Part shown: positions 1 to 14,030 of the stretch, piece by piece | Layout of the letters: every line of letters starts with the position of its first letter | Position numbering within the stretch: position 1 is the first letter of the stretch | DNA from: Linepithema humile | Taxonomy: Eukaryota > Arthropoda > Insecta > Hymenoptera > Formicidae | DNA length: 64,000 nt | NCBI RefSeq assembly: GCF_040581485.1 | Contig: NC_090133.1 | Coordinates: forward strand, 17,484,001-17,548,000 | Direction: 5' to 3' | Position numbers and translations under genes: made by a program | The notes under the pieces: generated by a model | Databases searched by the model: none | The model's input: only the letters and a program-made list of their open reading frames with translations | What the model was told of the DNA's origin: nothing

Positions 1-67
1 TCGTTACCTTTCTGTTTAGCAACCAATGACTGAACTAATCAAAACCAACACGGTTCGATTCGATCAA

Positions 68-1318
68 AGATGTCGATACATCAATCATGTATTGAATTAC
101 AGAGACGAAAATGACAACCGACCAGTTTCGTGTCCCTTCTGTCACCTGTCTCTCACCTAAATTTGTACGTCTCCCTGCGGCAACGTCACATACGTCATTG
201 TCCATATTGTATTGTCATTACAATCTTTTCATTTGTTAACAAAAAATCTACAAACGTGCTAAATATTATTTCTTCATATTCTATACAACTATAATTAAAT
301 CAAGTTTTCGTAGTCATTACCGCGTGTAAACCGCTTATAATAATTATAACGCAATCTGGCAAATATGGTAACGCGTTATTAAGTTTTAATTGATGCCACT
401 AATTCAATTACAATGACAATGGAAATAAAAATTATTTGGTACACCGACTTTTTTGTGGCAAACAAGTTTGCACATATGCGGAAAAATCGATAAAACCTCA
501 AAATTGCATGATACAATGACGAAATCAACCGGATAACAGATGTCGATATGTCAATCACTTTTGAAAATTGTCAGAATTCAGCCTATGTCCTTGCTCACCT
601 TTGGTTTCTGCAAAGAGACATTCTAGCATTACGAAGATCGACTATCTCTGGCAAACAATAGTCTTCAAATGATATGCAAAACGTATTCCATTCATTATTG
701 CGACAGTTAATGATACATTACAATTACTGGTGAATGAATATGCATAATTATCACTAATGGCGCTAATTATTATCATTTAGCACGTTTTTACTTTTTACAT
801 CAGTATTATAGACATTACAAATTCTACATATAACAAATTGTACTAAACATCTACGTTAAAAATGATTATCTTTTACATTAATAAAAAATGTATTGCCTTA
901 TGTTAAAAAGCAATAAATATTTATAAAGTAAATAAAATATATATTTATAATAATAAAATTCCCACAAAGTCTTAAGATTTTTATCAAAAATTACTGAAAT
1001 TTTAAATATTTTAAAAATTATTTGAATAGCTTTGGAATCTTGCCATCACTATATACATATTATGATATCACAGATTCCAATATTTAATATCTAGCATCAA
1101 AAATAAAAATACTAGCACCAGTGAGCCGATTGAGAACCAAAGTTCGTATTGCGAGAATTCTTTCGGTTCGTTGTCAATCGTCGACCGCACATGTTTATCA
1201 CGAAACGATTTACGCGGAGAGAATCGCGTCCGGCCTGGTCTGTGGATTTGTGATCCACCGCGATTCGAAGTTTTACGAAAGTCAGGTAGCGGCGACAGGT
1301 GTCGATACGTCAATCAGT
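68..1318 (+). repeat. Three dispersed copies of a TGTCGATAYRTCAATCA motif
   Basis: The motif is found near 73-90, 541-557 and 1301-1317, each copy differing at one or two bases. The first two copies share weak further similarity upstream (caatgac...gaa...atcaa...ccgg) and downstream (ttga-aatt-cag). This suggests an old duplication of about 470 bp. The third copy lies in a GC-rich patch with little flanking similarity. Function unknown. Confidence 0.5.
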
Positions 1319-3416
1319 TCGACGGATCGATAGGATTCGGCATACGCGTCTACGTCCTACGGCCGATGAGGAACGCAGCATGCGGTATGAGAATGGTGGG
1401 CGAGGGGTGGACGCGAATTGACCGTTATTACAGGAGGTATTATAGTCGGTGTGCGATGCTGGCGGGTGCATCAGGATTGGTTTACGCGGGTCCATTTATA
1501 GCAGACGCTCGGCGCTCCATCGGTACACTACTATCATAATTAGGTCATATTTGACAATAGCGCTGCACCTGGCCATTCTAAGAGAACAAGTCTATGTACT
1601 TCCGGAGGTATTTCCAAAAAGATGCATACCGGATCACAGAGCAGGCCGTGTCCCTTGCTTAATTTGCATTCGTATTATAGGAGCTCGGTAATTAGATAAT
1701 TGGATAAAGACTGAATTAAATTCTTCTCTCCGGAGAAATCGATATTTAAATTCATAAGAAACAAAACGCCACTTCTTCATTTTATGTATTCTGCAGCATA
1801 ACTTTTATTAAATATGCAATACTGACGTTGTCATATTTAAACTCATTAAACTTCAACATGACGATAAAATATTTCACAGCAATTTACCGTCGTTTTCAAT
1901 TAACTGTCTGCCATCGTGATTAAATTTGAGTAAACATGACTGCTGTCGTAAATCAATGTAATCTTAATAAATAAATGACGTCGTCAAATTGTGAAAATAA
2001 ATTTTGATCTCCCCAAAATATCGAAAAAAGATATATTACCTACAAATTTTACGTTTCTAAAACTATGGATAGGAGCTAATGGTCCTCACGTAAGAAACTA
2101 TTTTATTTTGGACCATCTCGAATCCAGATGCACCATTACCGGCGAATTAGCGAAGAGTATCCACTTCCTCTTCTCCGTCCGTGAAATTCTGATCGAAATT
2201 ACCGACTATTTTTCCATTGTTCCTCTTATTTCCTGATCGTAAAGTACACCGCGCTAATAACGAGCCGTATGTTTTATCACGCGCTGTTTGTAAAAAGTAT
2301 TGATTATCCGGGCATTCTGCCAGAAGGTTTATTTCGCATCACGCGGAAGATGACTTACGTCGATCGCTTTTTGAACCGTACGAGTACGTGACACCGTAAT
2401 CGGAAGAGACGCAAGACAATTTTTGAACGCGAAATGGTTCGATCTCATTGCATAAGCGCGGAATAACAACAGCGGAAAATTTCCCTCATTTCTCTCACGT
2501 CTGAAGCGAGAGAGAAAGAGGAAGAAGTCTTTTCACCGCTATTATTCCTCCCGCCTATGCAACGGGAACGAGCCAAATCGTTGTTTACCCCGATCTGTAA
2601 CTTGGCACCAAAAGCCATCCGCTTTAAGGTCGCAAATAAAATTCCGTGTGTTGGCGAAATTCGATTTTCAATTCCTTCTGCTGAGATAACAAGCGTCCAG
2701 GCGAGATGCAAGAAATATGACCCAGAATTTCTAATTCTTTTCTTACTAATCTAAAAGTACTCGAGACCGAGTCTCTCGCCAAAGATAGAAAGATGCCATT
2801 TTTCTCGACAATCGCAAACAATATCTAGTTTATTTATTTTGCTCTCCTTCGATTCGAAATTACAATTCGCCTCGATCTATATTTCATCTCTTAATCTTAA
2901 TCATAAATCTACCATGCGATTTGAACAAATTGCAAAAGTATACACTTCGATCTTCAACAATTTTTCTGACGAGAAATCAGTATTTTATATCCTTATATTG
3001 CAGCCTTATATTACTCATATGAATATCATGAAAATAGTTCACGATATATCGCGCAAAATTCTGTAGAAAGATATGTACGCGTAATTCGGCAATACAGCCG
3101 ATGGAGTCTTCGTTTCAATATTTGTATTTCTGGATTCGGAGCGAGTAAACCTAGTCGGAAGGATAGGTTAGCAAAAAGGGAAACCTCGAAACTTTCATCG
3201 CGGATTTTATGTCCAATGTCTACCTTTTTTTTATTTATACAAAACCCAACGACTTCTTATTCGTTGTGAGAACTGTCTTTTCAAGGCAACCCCTGAACAC
3301 CATCTAATAAATAGTCGAATTTATAAAAATGTAATACACGCAATGTGTACACAGAAAATATGTTCTCTCAAACACGTGTTTTATTTATACGATATAATAC
3401 GAAATCTAGAAACTAA

Positions 3417-3575
3417 GGGCGGTATTCATAGTCCGTTCTTATATTTAAAATCGTCTTAAGCACGGACTTATATTCGCTCTCTTCGTCACACATAGATTGT
3501 GTCTGACGAAGAGAACGAATATAAGTTCGTGCTTAAGACGATCTTGAATATAAGAACGGACTATGAATACCGCCC
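3417..3575. mobile_element. Palindromic MITE, PIF/Harbinger-like, with TAA target duplications
   Basis: The element is 159 bp and almost entirely one inverted repeat. The left half begins GGGCGGTATTCATAGTCCG and the right half ends with its exact complement, CGGACTATGAATACCGCCC. The arms continue inward (ttcttatat..., cgtcttaagcac, ttatattcg, ctcttcgtc) to a centre near 3495. It is flanked by TAA at 3414-3416 and 3576-3578. A 3-bp TWA duplication with GGG... ends is typical of PIF/Harbinger elements. It has no coding capacity, so it would depend on a transposase elsewhere. The close match between arms suggests it is either young or maintained as a fold-back. Confidence 0.85.
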
Positions 3576-4363
3576 TAAAACAGTTTGTATCAAAGCTACA
3601 CACTCATTCTATATTTAAATTGACAAATAAAAATTATTTTGTTTTTTTATATTAAATACAGTTTACGATATCTCTGATTAAAACATTTCTAAATAATTTT
3701 ATGTGTATATTCAATTTTTCATATCAGTTCTCTGTTTTAATTAACTGCATAACTCATTATTATACTTATATACATATTACTAATAAAAATAAAAAAATGA
3801 TTGTTATAATGCACTCCAAAATTAAATCTCCCCAAACAGTTTTACGTATAAAATATTTCGCGTGAATAAATGTAAATTTTTTTATATGTATATACATATT
3901 TACAGTTTTTAAAATTTAAAGAATTTACTTTGTCAAAGAATAGCAGTTGCACAATTCGAGATTGCACAATCTGAATTCCGAGTCTCTCGGATGTTCAATT
4001 CATAATTCATCTCCATTTCCGGAGTGTAATTCATAAGACGCTATGTATACTAACATTTTGTACAAAACGAACTAAGCGAGCCCGTATCTGTGGGATCTCG
4101 CACCGATGGAAATTCGAAATTGGCCGCATGCGGAAACACGTGTGCGCAATTGTTCATTCGCTCTTAAATTGCTTATCGTCCAAATCAGAAATTAGAAGTC
4201 ATATTCCATCAGATTAATCCACATATAATATGCACGTGAAATATTTTAACTATTATTTATTTTACATTTGTATTATAGGAATAAATTTATTACTGACACA
4301 TCACGCATACTGTAATATTGCGTATTTATTGTCAGGGGCAATGGATTCAGAACGTTGAATGGA

Positions 4364-4444
4364 CTTTCTTTCCAATATCGGAAAATTCAGCTTTCTCTTC
4401 AGCATCGGAAAATTGTACTTTCTTTCCAGTATCGAAAAATTGCG
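4364..4444 (+). repeat. 27-bp minisatellite, three units
   Basis: Units lie at 4364-4390, 4391-4417 and 4418-4444, each of the form CTTTCTTTCCAGTATCGAAAA plus six bases, with a few substitutions between them. A fourth, decayed unit may follow to about 4470. The 27-bp period is a multiple of three, so one frame stays open and encodes a repeated L-S-F-Q-Y-R-K-I peptide. Nothing else supports translation. Confidence 0.85.
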
Positions 4445-5057
4445 CATTCTTGCAGCCTCGAAATACATACTACAATGTCTGATCGTACGAATGCATCGCG
4501 TAGAAACACATCAAGCGCGATAGACTCGCCGGTGCATCAAATGCAGATGCATCTAGCAGACAATGTATTTGCAAGAATAGAGTTGCCATGGAGATAATGT
4601 ACAAAGACAACATGATTTCAGAATTTAATATCTTAGGCGATATTAAAAGAAAAGTTATTTTATTATAAACCTGAACGTCGTTATAAATTGCAACATCAAT
4701 ATTGATTCACGACAAAAATAAAAATATCGTTAGTATCCTAGTGTTGTCAGTGTCTCGAAGACAGAAAGAAAGCTTATCCGTGTATCCCCTAAGCGTTTGT
4801 TTCCGAGATTAATATCAATTTGTCATATCAGACAAGATTAATAAAGAAAAAAAAAAGAAAAATACAAAAAATACCAAAAAAATATCAAAAAATTCTAATA
4901 CACTAAAAATAAATATTGTATTAAAAAAGATATTTATCTTCCATTAATGCAAATAAATTAACATTAATTAATATATTAAATTTTTAAACTCTATCAAAGA
5001 ATACAAAAATAATGTATTTTTAATTAAAATATTTGACAAAACAAACATACATATAAT

Positions 5058-5079
5058 AAAAAAAAAAAAAAAAAAAAAA
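5058..5079 (+). repeat. Poly(A) run of 22
   Basis: An uninterrupted A tract in AT-rich DNA. It could be the tail of an old retroposed copy, but no recognisable retroposon body or target duplication was seen upstream. A simple homopolymer is the safer reading. Confidence 0.8.
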
Positions 5080-5682
5080 TAGAACAATAAATAAATATTT
5101 CCTTTCTTTTTGCAAGCTTTGCCGCGTCTTTTCCGAAATTTACTTGCTCAGTTTGTCAAAATTGCGCATTACTTATAATGACAATCTGTTCTGTAATTCT
5201 GTATTGATTTAATAATTTTACTCCGCTGTCTGCCATTGTTTCGACGTCGTATTTTTTATGGTTCTATGATGCACAGAAGCCCGGCCTAGCTATCGAGTAA
5301 CGCTGAAAGGAAAGAGGAGCGTTTGATATACGATATGAATGATTCGCGTTCAAGTATACGAGTGGGATAGTACGAGCGGGAGATAAAGCCCAGATTCAAA
5401 GTGACGATAATAATCACTCGTTCGTTTCATGGCCGAGAGATGCTGCATTTTACGCGATTTATGTCGTCGAAACGCCAAAATCCGTTCAAAAGAGTTCAAT
5501 ACCACGATGTGAAGAAACAAACAAAGTCATAAAATTCATATATGCAACTCTGCCAATTTCGTAAACAAAACAAATATATTTTGGAATTTTAAATTAAATT
5601 TCCTCAGATCTTATAATGTCATTATTCAATTGCATTGCTAAGATAGAAGCGCAAAAGAACGAAGTATAAGTTACACTTTATT

Positions 5683-5720
5683 ATTTAGAAAATAAATACC
5701 GATTTAGAAAATAAATACCG
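5683..5720 (+). repeat. Exact 19-bp tandem duplication
   Basis: ATTTAGAAAATAAATACCG is present twice without a gap (5683-5701, 5702-5720). The identity of the copies points to a recent duplication or replication slippage. Confidence 0.9.
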
Positions 5721-6776
5721 ATGCTGCAACGATTTATATTTGTTGAGATAAGATGTAAATTCAAGAAATTCGTCGCATTATAAAAAAGCCATACTATTTG
5801 TCAATCACTAAGTTTTGATTTGATGTGATAGCTGAGCTACCTCCTTTCATTCGATATCCAATAATGTTCGTTTCACACAAGTATGTACAAAGTTAATGGG
5901 AGAAGTGCAGGAAAGTCGGTTCCTTCGAGCGCTCGATGAGATGAAGGAAACAAAAGATAATCGCGCTCATCGCAATTCGCTGTACGACAGTAACGTCGAG
6001 TGAAACGCGGTTACGCCATAATCAGATTCGTTTGCAGCGGCGTATCATTTGACTCCCTTCTCCCGCCCCTATACTACCTTTTCATCCCGTGCCACCCTTC
6101 TTTCATTCCACGCGCGGCACGGTTTTGCGTCTCATTTCCTCCATCGACGTTCAACTCGTACTACTCTGACAAATTGACGGTGGATCCCGACGACAAGACT
6201 GAGCGTGCGCGTTGAATTTTCCTTTTCTCGACAAACCGAGGCGGAAATGTAGACAAGCCGGAAGAAATTAGAACAATGTATCCAAAGAAGAAAGGATCTA
6301 CAAAGATGAAAAAATTCGCTAAAAATGCGCATACGAAGAAGATAATGAAATCCAAATATTACACCATTTAAACAATATGAAAGTAAAGTCATCTTCAAAA
6401 GCTACCTTAAAACTTGAAACTCTACGAAAAAATATTCTTGATATTTTTCAGGATAACAAATGTTGAATCAAAACTGAAATTGATAAATTTTCACACTTAG
6501 GCAAACTACCATGATTGCAAATGCAAATAAGTTAATTATACTTGATAAACATTGAGATATGCCAAATATTAGATAATATTTTTTAAAATTTGGAATATCA
6601 ATCTGCTAATGGAAACACTTCAGCGATGCTATTACAAATTACATGGATCACTCTATTGTGGACTACATGTTTACTGCAGTGTTAACATACTGCGGAGTGG
6701 ACCAACACGCATATTCGACACATATAATCAATCTTCATTCCATACACGATTTCAATGCACAATTTAATTAGCCCTT

Positions 6777-6816
6777 CTATGCATTGTGTCGCAGATTGAC
6801 TATGCATTGTGTCGCA
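6777..6816 (+). repeat. 17-bp direct repeat with 6-bp spacer
   Basis: CTATGCATTGTGTCGCA occurs at 6777-6793 and 6800-6816 with no mismatch, separated by GATTGA. No other copy was noticed in the window. Confidence 0.85.
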
Positions 6817-8889
6817 AACCGTTTTTATTACTTTTGCAGTAAAACATGTTAGAATAATAAAAAAACGAAATGTTTTTTAAATTACCTTTTCGCTAATTTA
6901 AAGCCAAATTATAACACAGACAATAATCCAATTTAACACAGAAAGAAATATAGTGCATATATAAACATCATGTAAATATATTCAAATAATAAAAATTTAT
7001 AAAATCAGGAACATATTAAGTATATTTAAGAAGTAAATATATTCATTAAATTATTTAAAAAGTAACACGTTTATTTTTAAAAGCCCTGCGCAATATGTTA
7101 ATGGCTGAAAACGACAACAAAAGAAAACTGAAGAAGACCGGACATAAGCACAAAGTACAAAGCAAACAATTGAATTTAGAATTCCGCGAGCGTTATGAAA
7201 GAGTGACAAAAAAGCTTCTCTCTTTCTCTCTAGCGCCCGTCGGAAATATTGGCGAGTTCTAATTCAATTATCGAAACAATCCCGATGAAAGGCGCGTCCA
7301 TTGTCGCTGACGAGAAGCGACCGCGCTCGCGAAATTCGATTTTTTAGTTTCTCGAGGCTACTTGTCCAAGCTTGTTCGCTCCTGTCTCTTTTGGATTCTG
7401 ATAAATATTAAGATCCAATAAAAGAAAATTCCGTTATGGGCTTTCCAGCGACGTTTGTAAATCAGGTTGAAAACGCCTATTGTATGTGAAGCATCGAGGC
7501 GCGACAAAGGAACTGTTGAAATGGACCGAGTGCACGTAACAAAAGAAATTGGTCCGCATTTTTTTTCTCGTATTTAGCGGTGCAGTCAAAGTTAAATATG
7601 GTGCCCGAACGTAATAATGAATTTTATTGGATAAAGAAATTGAATTTTTAAACATGATAAATGCTCAGTCACCGTTCAAATATATCTGAACTCGCTAGAA
7701 TTACGATTTCTTTCGCATATCGTAATTTCCATTCTAGATGAGGACGCCTATTTAAAACGTTGTAAAAGCTAAGCAACAGCATCTTTGTGTTTCTCTATAC
7801 AATTTATTTGATTTTGATATGTGAAAACAAAATAAAATAATGAAAAGGATCAAAATCGTGATAAAAGAGAAAATAAATGCATCTTTTTATATTTGCATTT
7901 CATAAATCTAACAATTTCTTAATACTTTTAAATAGTTTAAAACGTATAAAGTAATTTGCGAATAAAAAAAATACGCAAGTTTTGCAACGTTTACGTAAAA
8001 ATAAATTGAAAAATTAAATAAGCGATTGCGTCACTAATGTACAATGAAAAGAAAAAGTGTGTCCGTACAAAAGAAACTAAAGCGAGATGAAAATGTAGAA
8101 CAATGACGGGGACAGCAAGGAAATAATGCGAGTCCCCGACGCCATTATTTTCCAAGATGGAACAAAACACGGCAGTGTAAAAAGAACAGGCGCCATTTGC
8201 GTATCAATTTCAGGAACGCGGCGTTTTTCCGTAAAAAGTGACACGCGCTTTTGAACCATTAATATTTATCAAACAACAATGCGCTATCTAGAGCGTATCG
8301 ATCCGCGCCGTCGAGTCCCTTCCAGATATACGCGTTGACGTTCGCAATATAAATTTTACGCACAACCGTTTCACGTTACAGGACAGCTCCGTCGCGTCCG
8401 TCAGTTATGATTTACCGCGATATTTACAGGCGCGCGATTTATTTAGCAATTTTACGACCGTCGGCAATATGAATAACACGCTATAGTCACGTAAGCCTTA
8501 TGACAAATCCATCGAGGGTTAAGCTGGAGTCCGCTTTTAATGGTGGGCCCAGACAGAGCGATAAGCACGTCCATACGGACGAACTTCGTTGCTCCTGAGT
8601 GCTCGACCCGCGGATAAAAGCTTGCTCAGAAAATGGAGAGAAAGAGAGAGCCCGGAAACTGAATGCGGAATCGTTTCCCTTCACCTCTCGACCCCACCTC
8701 GAAATTCGACTAAAGCGGAGAAGCTGTAACTACCGAAAAACTCGAAATCCCATCCTTCCGTTGTGAATCAATATTAGTAATGTAAGCCCCGGCAATGCGT
8801 GTGTCCACTTAAAAGAACGATTCTTTGTGAAAATCGTTTTTGTGCGGTAAATGTAGACTTTTAGTGATTGTTCACATGAGTTTCCCTGT

Positions 8890-8924
8890 AAAACTATCGA
8901 CAGTGAAACATACTCGATAGTTTT
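8890..8924. repeat. Perfect 11-bp hairpin
   Basis: AAAACTATCGA (8890-8900) and TCGATAGTTTT (8914-8924) are exact complements around a 13-base loop. The stem is too short for a microRNA precursor and does not extend into the flanks. Confidence 0.75.
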
Positions 8925-10333
8925 ATTCCCTAAAAGATTCATTTTCGAAAGATGTTCAGATTTTACCTTCGAAAAGTAACTTTCAATAATAAAACCCATA
9001 ATCTTAATAATGTCAATCTGAATGTAGCCCTCGATAACAAAACTCACAAAGTTGGAAATCATTTTTTTAGAATTGATTTTGAATAGATATTTTATTTCAA
9101 AACTTTACCTTATGAAAACAATAATAAAAACAACAATAAAAAATTTTTAAGTATATCCCTCGAGTTTATAAACTTGCGTGTTTATTTGAAATCTTTTTAT
9201 ACCTTCAAAAACAATGATAAAACTCTGCGACGCAACGGATAGAAAATAATCACTGATTATATCTGCTGAAAACAGTCAACTATCAAAAATTTCTTACAAT
9301 TTTTTAATCAAAATTTTTAACTAGATCGACATTTGCTTAAGCCCACTTTGACCAATTCATAATTTGCGACAGAATTTGAGATAGAAATTTATTTATTATA
9401 TAATTTGTATACAATAGAAAATATTTAAAGATTTTGTAAAAAATATTAAACAGATCACTAAAAAATATTTTATGTGTGAATTTTCACTTCCCGATATTTT
9501 TCCTCGGTATACAACATATAAAAAATTATAAATAGAATTTTATCACTTATTTTTTATAGCTTATTTGAAGTAGATTTTACCCTCATAGTTATAACAACAA
9601 AAATAAGCTTTGTGCATTTTATTTAATCTCCATTATTATTGTATTCTTATACAATAGTCTTTTACACAATGCAAGACTTTATCGAGATAATCTTAACAAT
9701 ATTGCATTATCCTCGAAATGTCAAGGCTCTGCACATCAAATTTTCTCGAGAAAAAGCTTAAATCTTTTTATTCTGTAAAATCAATTTATCACACCACGGA
9801 TGTTCGCTTCCATTTTTCGCTTACAACGAAACAAGCCGAGAACGAATCGAAGGTGCATTAACGCGCGGTAAAAATCCGCATCGGCAAAGTTCAAGGCTCA
9901 CGGTACTTATGCATAGATAAAAGCATACCGGGAGAATGGCGGTCGGAGTTTGGTGGCGAAATGGTTTTCACGCGTTTTCTGAGAGATGCCGAAGAAAACG
10001 CCACGAAAAAGCGTGGCGACTCGCCCGCACGCCAGAAATGGTGCAGAAAAGCATCCGGGAATCGCGAACTAGTTGGCGCAAAGTTTTCACCAGAAAATTT
10101 CACTAACTACGTTTTGATGAGACATGATTGATCTACGAAGAACAAAAGTTGCTGTTTACTGGTTGACAAATCAGTAATTTTTGTCTCAAACTTCACAAAA
10201 CTAGAATAGTAGAACAAGAATTATTTTATAATAAAGAGTCTAAAGAAAATGTGATAAAAATTACGTATCAAAAAATCTTCAAGGTCTAATTTTATGCAAT
10301 TTTGTTAGAATATCTATTTTATAAAAATAATGT

Positions 10334-10334
10334 T

Positions 10335-10371
<37 letters not shown>
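10334..10371. repeat. (TA)n microsatellite
   Basis: A TA dinucleotide run of about 38 bp with a single C interruption (tatatatacatatata...). Confidence 0.9.
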
Positions 10372-10374
<3 letters not shown>

Positions 10375-11299
10375 GAGAAATATGTAAACTTTGTCTATAA
10401 ATTTATCTCTTTAAAAACACATTAAAATAATAGAAAATACGAATGTTTACATAGTAAAATGCAAAAATGTGTCTTAAGTAACACATTATTACAAATTTAT
10501 AATTAACCTTTGGATATTGACACGACGTAGTGATTTCCCATCAACGTTAATAGGAATAATGAATGAATAAATCTTACACAGACCGTGTTGTGATTAATAC
10601 AATTAAATATATACATAACATGGCTTATATGGCATATTATTAATAATATGTGAGGTATTAACGATTACCGATTATCATTTCAATTCATAACCGGCGAGGT
10701 ATTTTGAATTCAGTACGATTCACTAAATCGCCCGCTCACATCGATTAATTAATGAAAATTAATTATATTTGGGCTCAAGTATATATTGCATATGCAATTT
10801 TCAAGTATATCTAACCAATCTATTGACTCTATAGTTTTACCGATAATACCAAAGAATTGGTTTTAGCCGGAAAATAAACAAAATACAATGCAATATAATC
10901 ATTATCAATTAATATAAATTTTATTTACAGTAGTGTAATATAGAGTGTATCGATATATGAGTGAAAACGTGTCGCCCATTCGAAACTGCACCGGAATTAT
11001 CGATAAGCATTGTTTAGCAATCTACAATTAAATAGCCATGCAACAATATGGTAGCGCAGTGACATAATAAATAACACATTGAATATAACGTAACATTATT
11101 ATTATTGCAATGTTTTCTCGACTCGATAATGGAAATGTGTAACTATCTTCATAGAATTTTAATTCAAAATCAACCGCAACATGCTTTATGAAATTCATGA
11201 AGTAATATAATAATACAGTTCCTAATGCCTATAACGTTATTGTTTATCTATCCTATGACATCCAGTTTAAAATTATAAATTGCGAAATAAAATGTTTTT

Positions 11300-14030
11300 G
11301 AAACAAACGTTAGTAGTCGTTGCAATTTTATTCTGTTTGAATCGAAATGCGCGTAAAGATCGTATTAGAACAAAAAAGAAACGTGCACCCGTCTCGCCCC
11401 TCCGCCTTTCGAGCTGCCGTGCAAAAAGTACGACGATAAAAGCGACGTAACGGAACAAGGAAATGCCACGTAATTCGCATGGGCGACTGTGTAGGGGCGC
11501 ATTCGTAGCGGCAGTAAACCAGTTTTTCGGGTCGAGCCACTCAAACTTTGGCGGGCGCGCGCGAAGTGGACTTTATGTAGGTACGTAGATATCCTTAACA
11601 ATGGCAATCCTGTTTTCGAACAAATTCCTCGCAGCGGGAGCGCGACGAAATTCCATTTCTTCTCAGTTCGTTGGGGCGCGCACAGGACGAAAACCAAGTT
11701 CCTACACGCCACCCATCCCCTTACCACGTCTTTCGTCGCGCCCCCATCGCCCCTTAGCTTCCAGCGAAAACGCGGAGAAAGCACCGTGACCGCGAAAAGA
11801 TTGCCGAAGTTTGCAGCGAGAGAACCACGATAAAAGATAATCAGCGAGTCGAGAGCTTCATCCACAAAGTCGGCCGCGCTGGACTAGGAAACCTATTTCG
11901 CTCTTGTTTACCCCATACCGTACACCCTTACCACCTGTCTCTTTACGAGCTCCCCCTCAGCACGAAACACGGAAGCACGGCCGTTGACGCAAGCCGTTTC
12001 GGGCGCAAGAAAACGATTTTCTTGTAAGGAAAAGGCTGTTTCGAGAGAATACGAAACGAGAGAACTCTCATGGGTTGTGAGTGCACTTACGCGCGAAACG
12101 CATCGAAACCTTTGTTTTCGAGAGCTCTTCCACACATCGCGCCTTAGCAGACTTCGCCTTAGCAAAGAGAATATGTATTGTAATTTTCTCCACGCGGAAT
12201 GATTATTTGCCAAGTTTTAGTAAATTTCACTAGAAACATATGTAAATTAGCGATTCTAGGTTAAATATTTGATGTAAAATCTGAAGCTGAAGACATAAGT
12301 CTGCGAAACATTTCATTCATTTGAAACAAAGATATTTTCATACGACTTGTAGGAAAATTTTCATAAGTAATATGACATTCCACACTTAGTTGACTTCTTT
12401 ATGTCAGCAGCCAGCGCAACGTCACGAGAAACGCTCGGAGATGCAAATACACCGTTGCGTTCTTTCCAGCTACGACCATAAATTCAAGCATCCTGGCGTT
12501 TATTGGCGCAATTACGTCTGCAAGATTTGACGTTATTCCACGGCGCAACGACGAAGCAACTTCTACTTAATCCGCATCCGCGTTGTTTATCCTTCATCCG
12601 ATTCGCGCTGACGCTCTCAAGATACGCTTTCTTCGATAAATACGTTTCCGCCCCGGATTTCTCGAAACGTTGCGCCGCTATCGAGCGGATATCCCGCTGG
12701 CAGCCGTCGCATGTTTTGAACCCCCCTCGTCAGTGTTATCTGCCTTCCTTCTGCAAGAAGGCACGTAGCTTTCCGGTCGGACGGCTTTATCTGGCGCACC
12801 TCCGCGATATCATTATTAACTGCGATTCGCTATGCGATCGTCCGCGCAGGACGCAGTGGGGGTAGAGTTATCCGGAAGATAGGAAACGTCAGATCCGATC
12901 CGTTCGCTGTATTCGCGACGCTAACTCCATCAGTTAGCGGCATCAGATTATTAGCATCCCCGTGCGTCTATTTCGCCGTGACGAATAACCCTCTATCGCG
13001 CGCATCTGCCGCGCGATGTACCGGAAAGATGTCTACACACGCGTCACGCGCATCCGCACTCGTGTAAATTACCGCGCAAAATACTGTGGATTATTTGGAT
13101 TCACGTAGCCGTGAGAGCAATAAATCATACGCATTTAGGTTCTTGGATCCCACGAACGTCGAGTATTCATGACAATTTTCAATTCATCAAAAAGGAAATT
13201 ATGTAATACACATATACTATAATATGCAATAATGTATGCAATATTATATAGAGCGTTCCAGACCAGTCACCCGTTAATAGCAGATTAAATATAATACCAA
13301 TTAAAATGTGGGAGTCAAAAAATACAGCTAAATGCAGCTCTATTCGCAATTGAAGCAGAAATACACGTGGAACACGATTATAGCATCCACATCGGATGCA
13401 AACATCAAAAAGTCGCCCGTCAAACGCTGCGCGCATTGAGACTGTATTTTTCTGTGTCTCGATTTTCCTTTTATTTCAAAAGAGAATTTGTTTCAGTTGC
13501 ATGACACTTCCGCCACTGTTCGTCACATGTCTTCCCTGCTTTTCTTCTCCCGTCCGTATCTGTCTCCATCTACGTCCTTCCCTTTCCGCCTCTCGCGACG
13601 CGTTTCCCCATCCATGTCGTCATGCGATTAGTATAATAACGTTGACGTCGGGAAAGGGCCGCGCAACGCGCGAGAATCGAGGATGCCAATCGCGTTAGAC
13701 TACACCCGGAACCGAAATTCAATATTTACGCCAGCGCGCGGCAACTCGGCGCTAATTAGACCGCCGAGTAATTGGTAACGCTAGCTCTCTCAAAGCCGAG
13801 AGAGCGCGGTGAAATTCGGGCCGAATGCTGTACACCCGCAACTAGCTGCGCTGCGTGCTGCGCGCCTTCCCCCGTCAACACGGGACGATATTGACGTTCG
13901 ATTACCCGACGTCGCACGTCGGATGCTTGGCCGAACCAGGGAATTCAACGTTCGCTGAACACCAAGCGTTCGCTGAACGCGAGCATTTAACTCGACGTCT
14001 CGGCGTCTACGCCGGATAGATGAAGGACTC
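11300..14030. other. GC/CpG-rich block without a recognisable gene
   Basis: This stretch is visibly richer in G, C and CpG than its AT-rich surroundings, especially 11340-12200, 12400-13050 and 13500-14030. Stop codons are sparse, so long chance open frames appear on both strands, but none has a recognisable domain or coherent splice sites. Small local repeats include CGTTCGCTGAAC at 13949-13960 and 13967-13978, and a 7-bp stem at 13784-13805. It may be regulatory DNA (a promoter or enhancer island) about 1 kb upstream of the first visible dipeptidase exon. Confidence 0.5.

Noticed and set aside
1171..1539. Plus-strand open frame in a GC-rich patch
   Set aside because: Two overlapping frames are open, with no recognisable domain or splice structure.
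4577..4591. ELPW peptide resembling the dipeptidase DLPW motif
   Set aside because: It is not preceded by GHN, and the frame ends two codons later.
11365..11865. Long minus-strand open frame (about 166 codons)
   Set aside because: It lies in GC/CpG-rich DNA where stop codons are rare. It shows no recognisable domain, overlaps other open frames, and reads like translated non-coding sequence.
12503..12865. Plus-strand open frame of 120 codons
   Set aside because: GC-rich region, no motif, no consistent splice sites and no link to the dipeptidase N-terminus.
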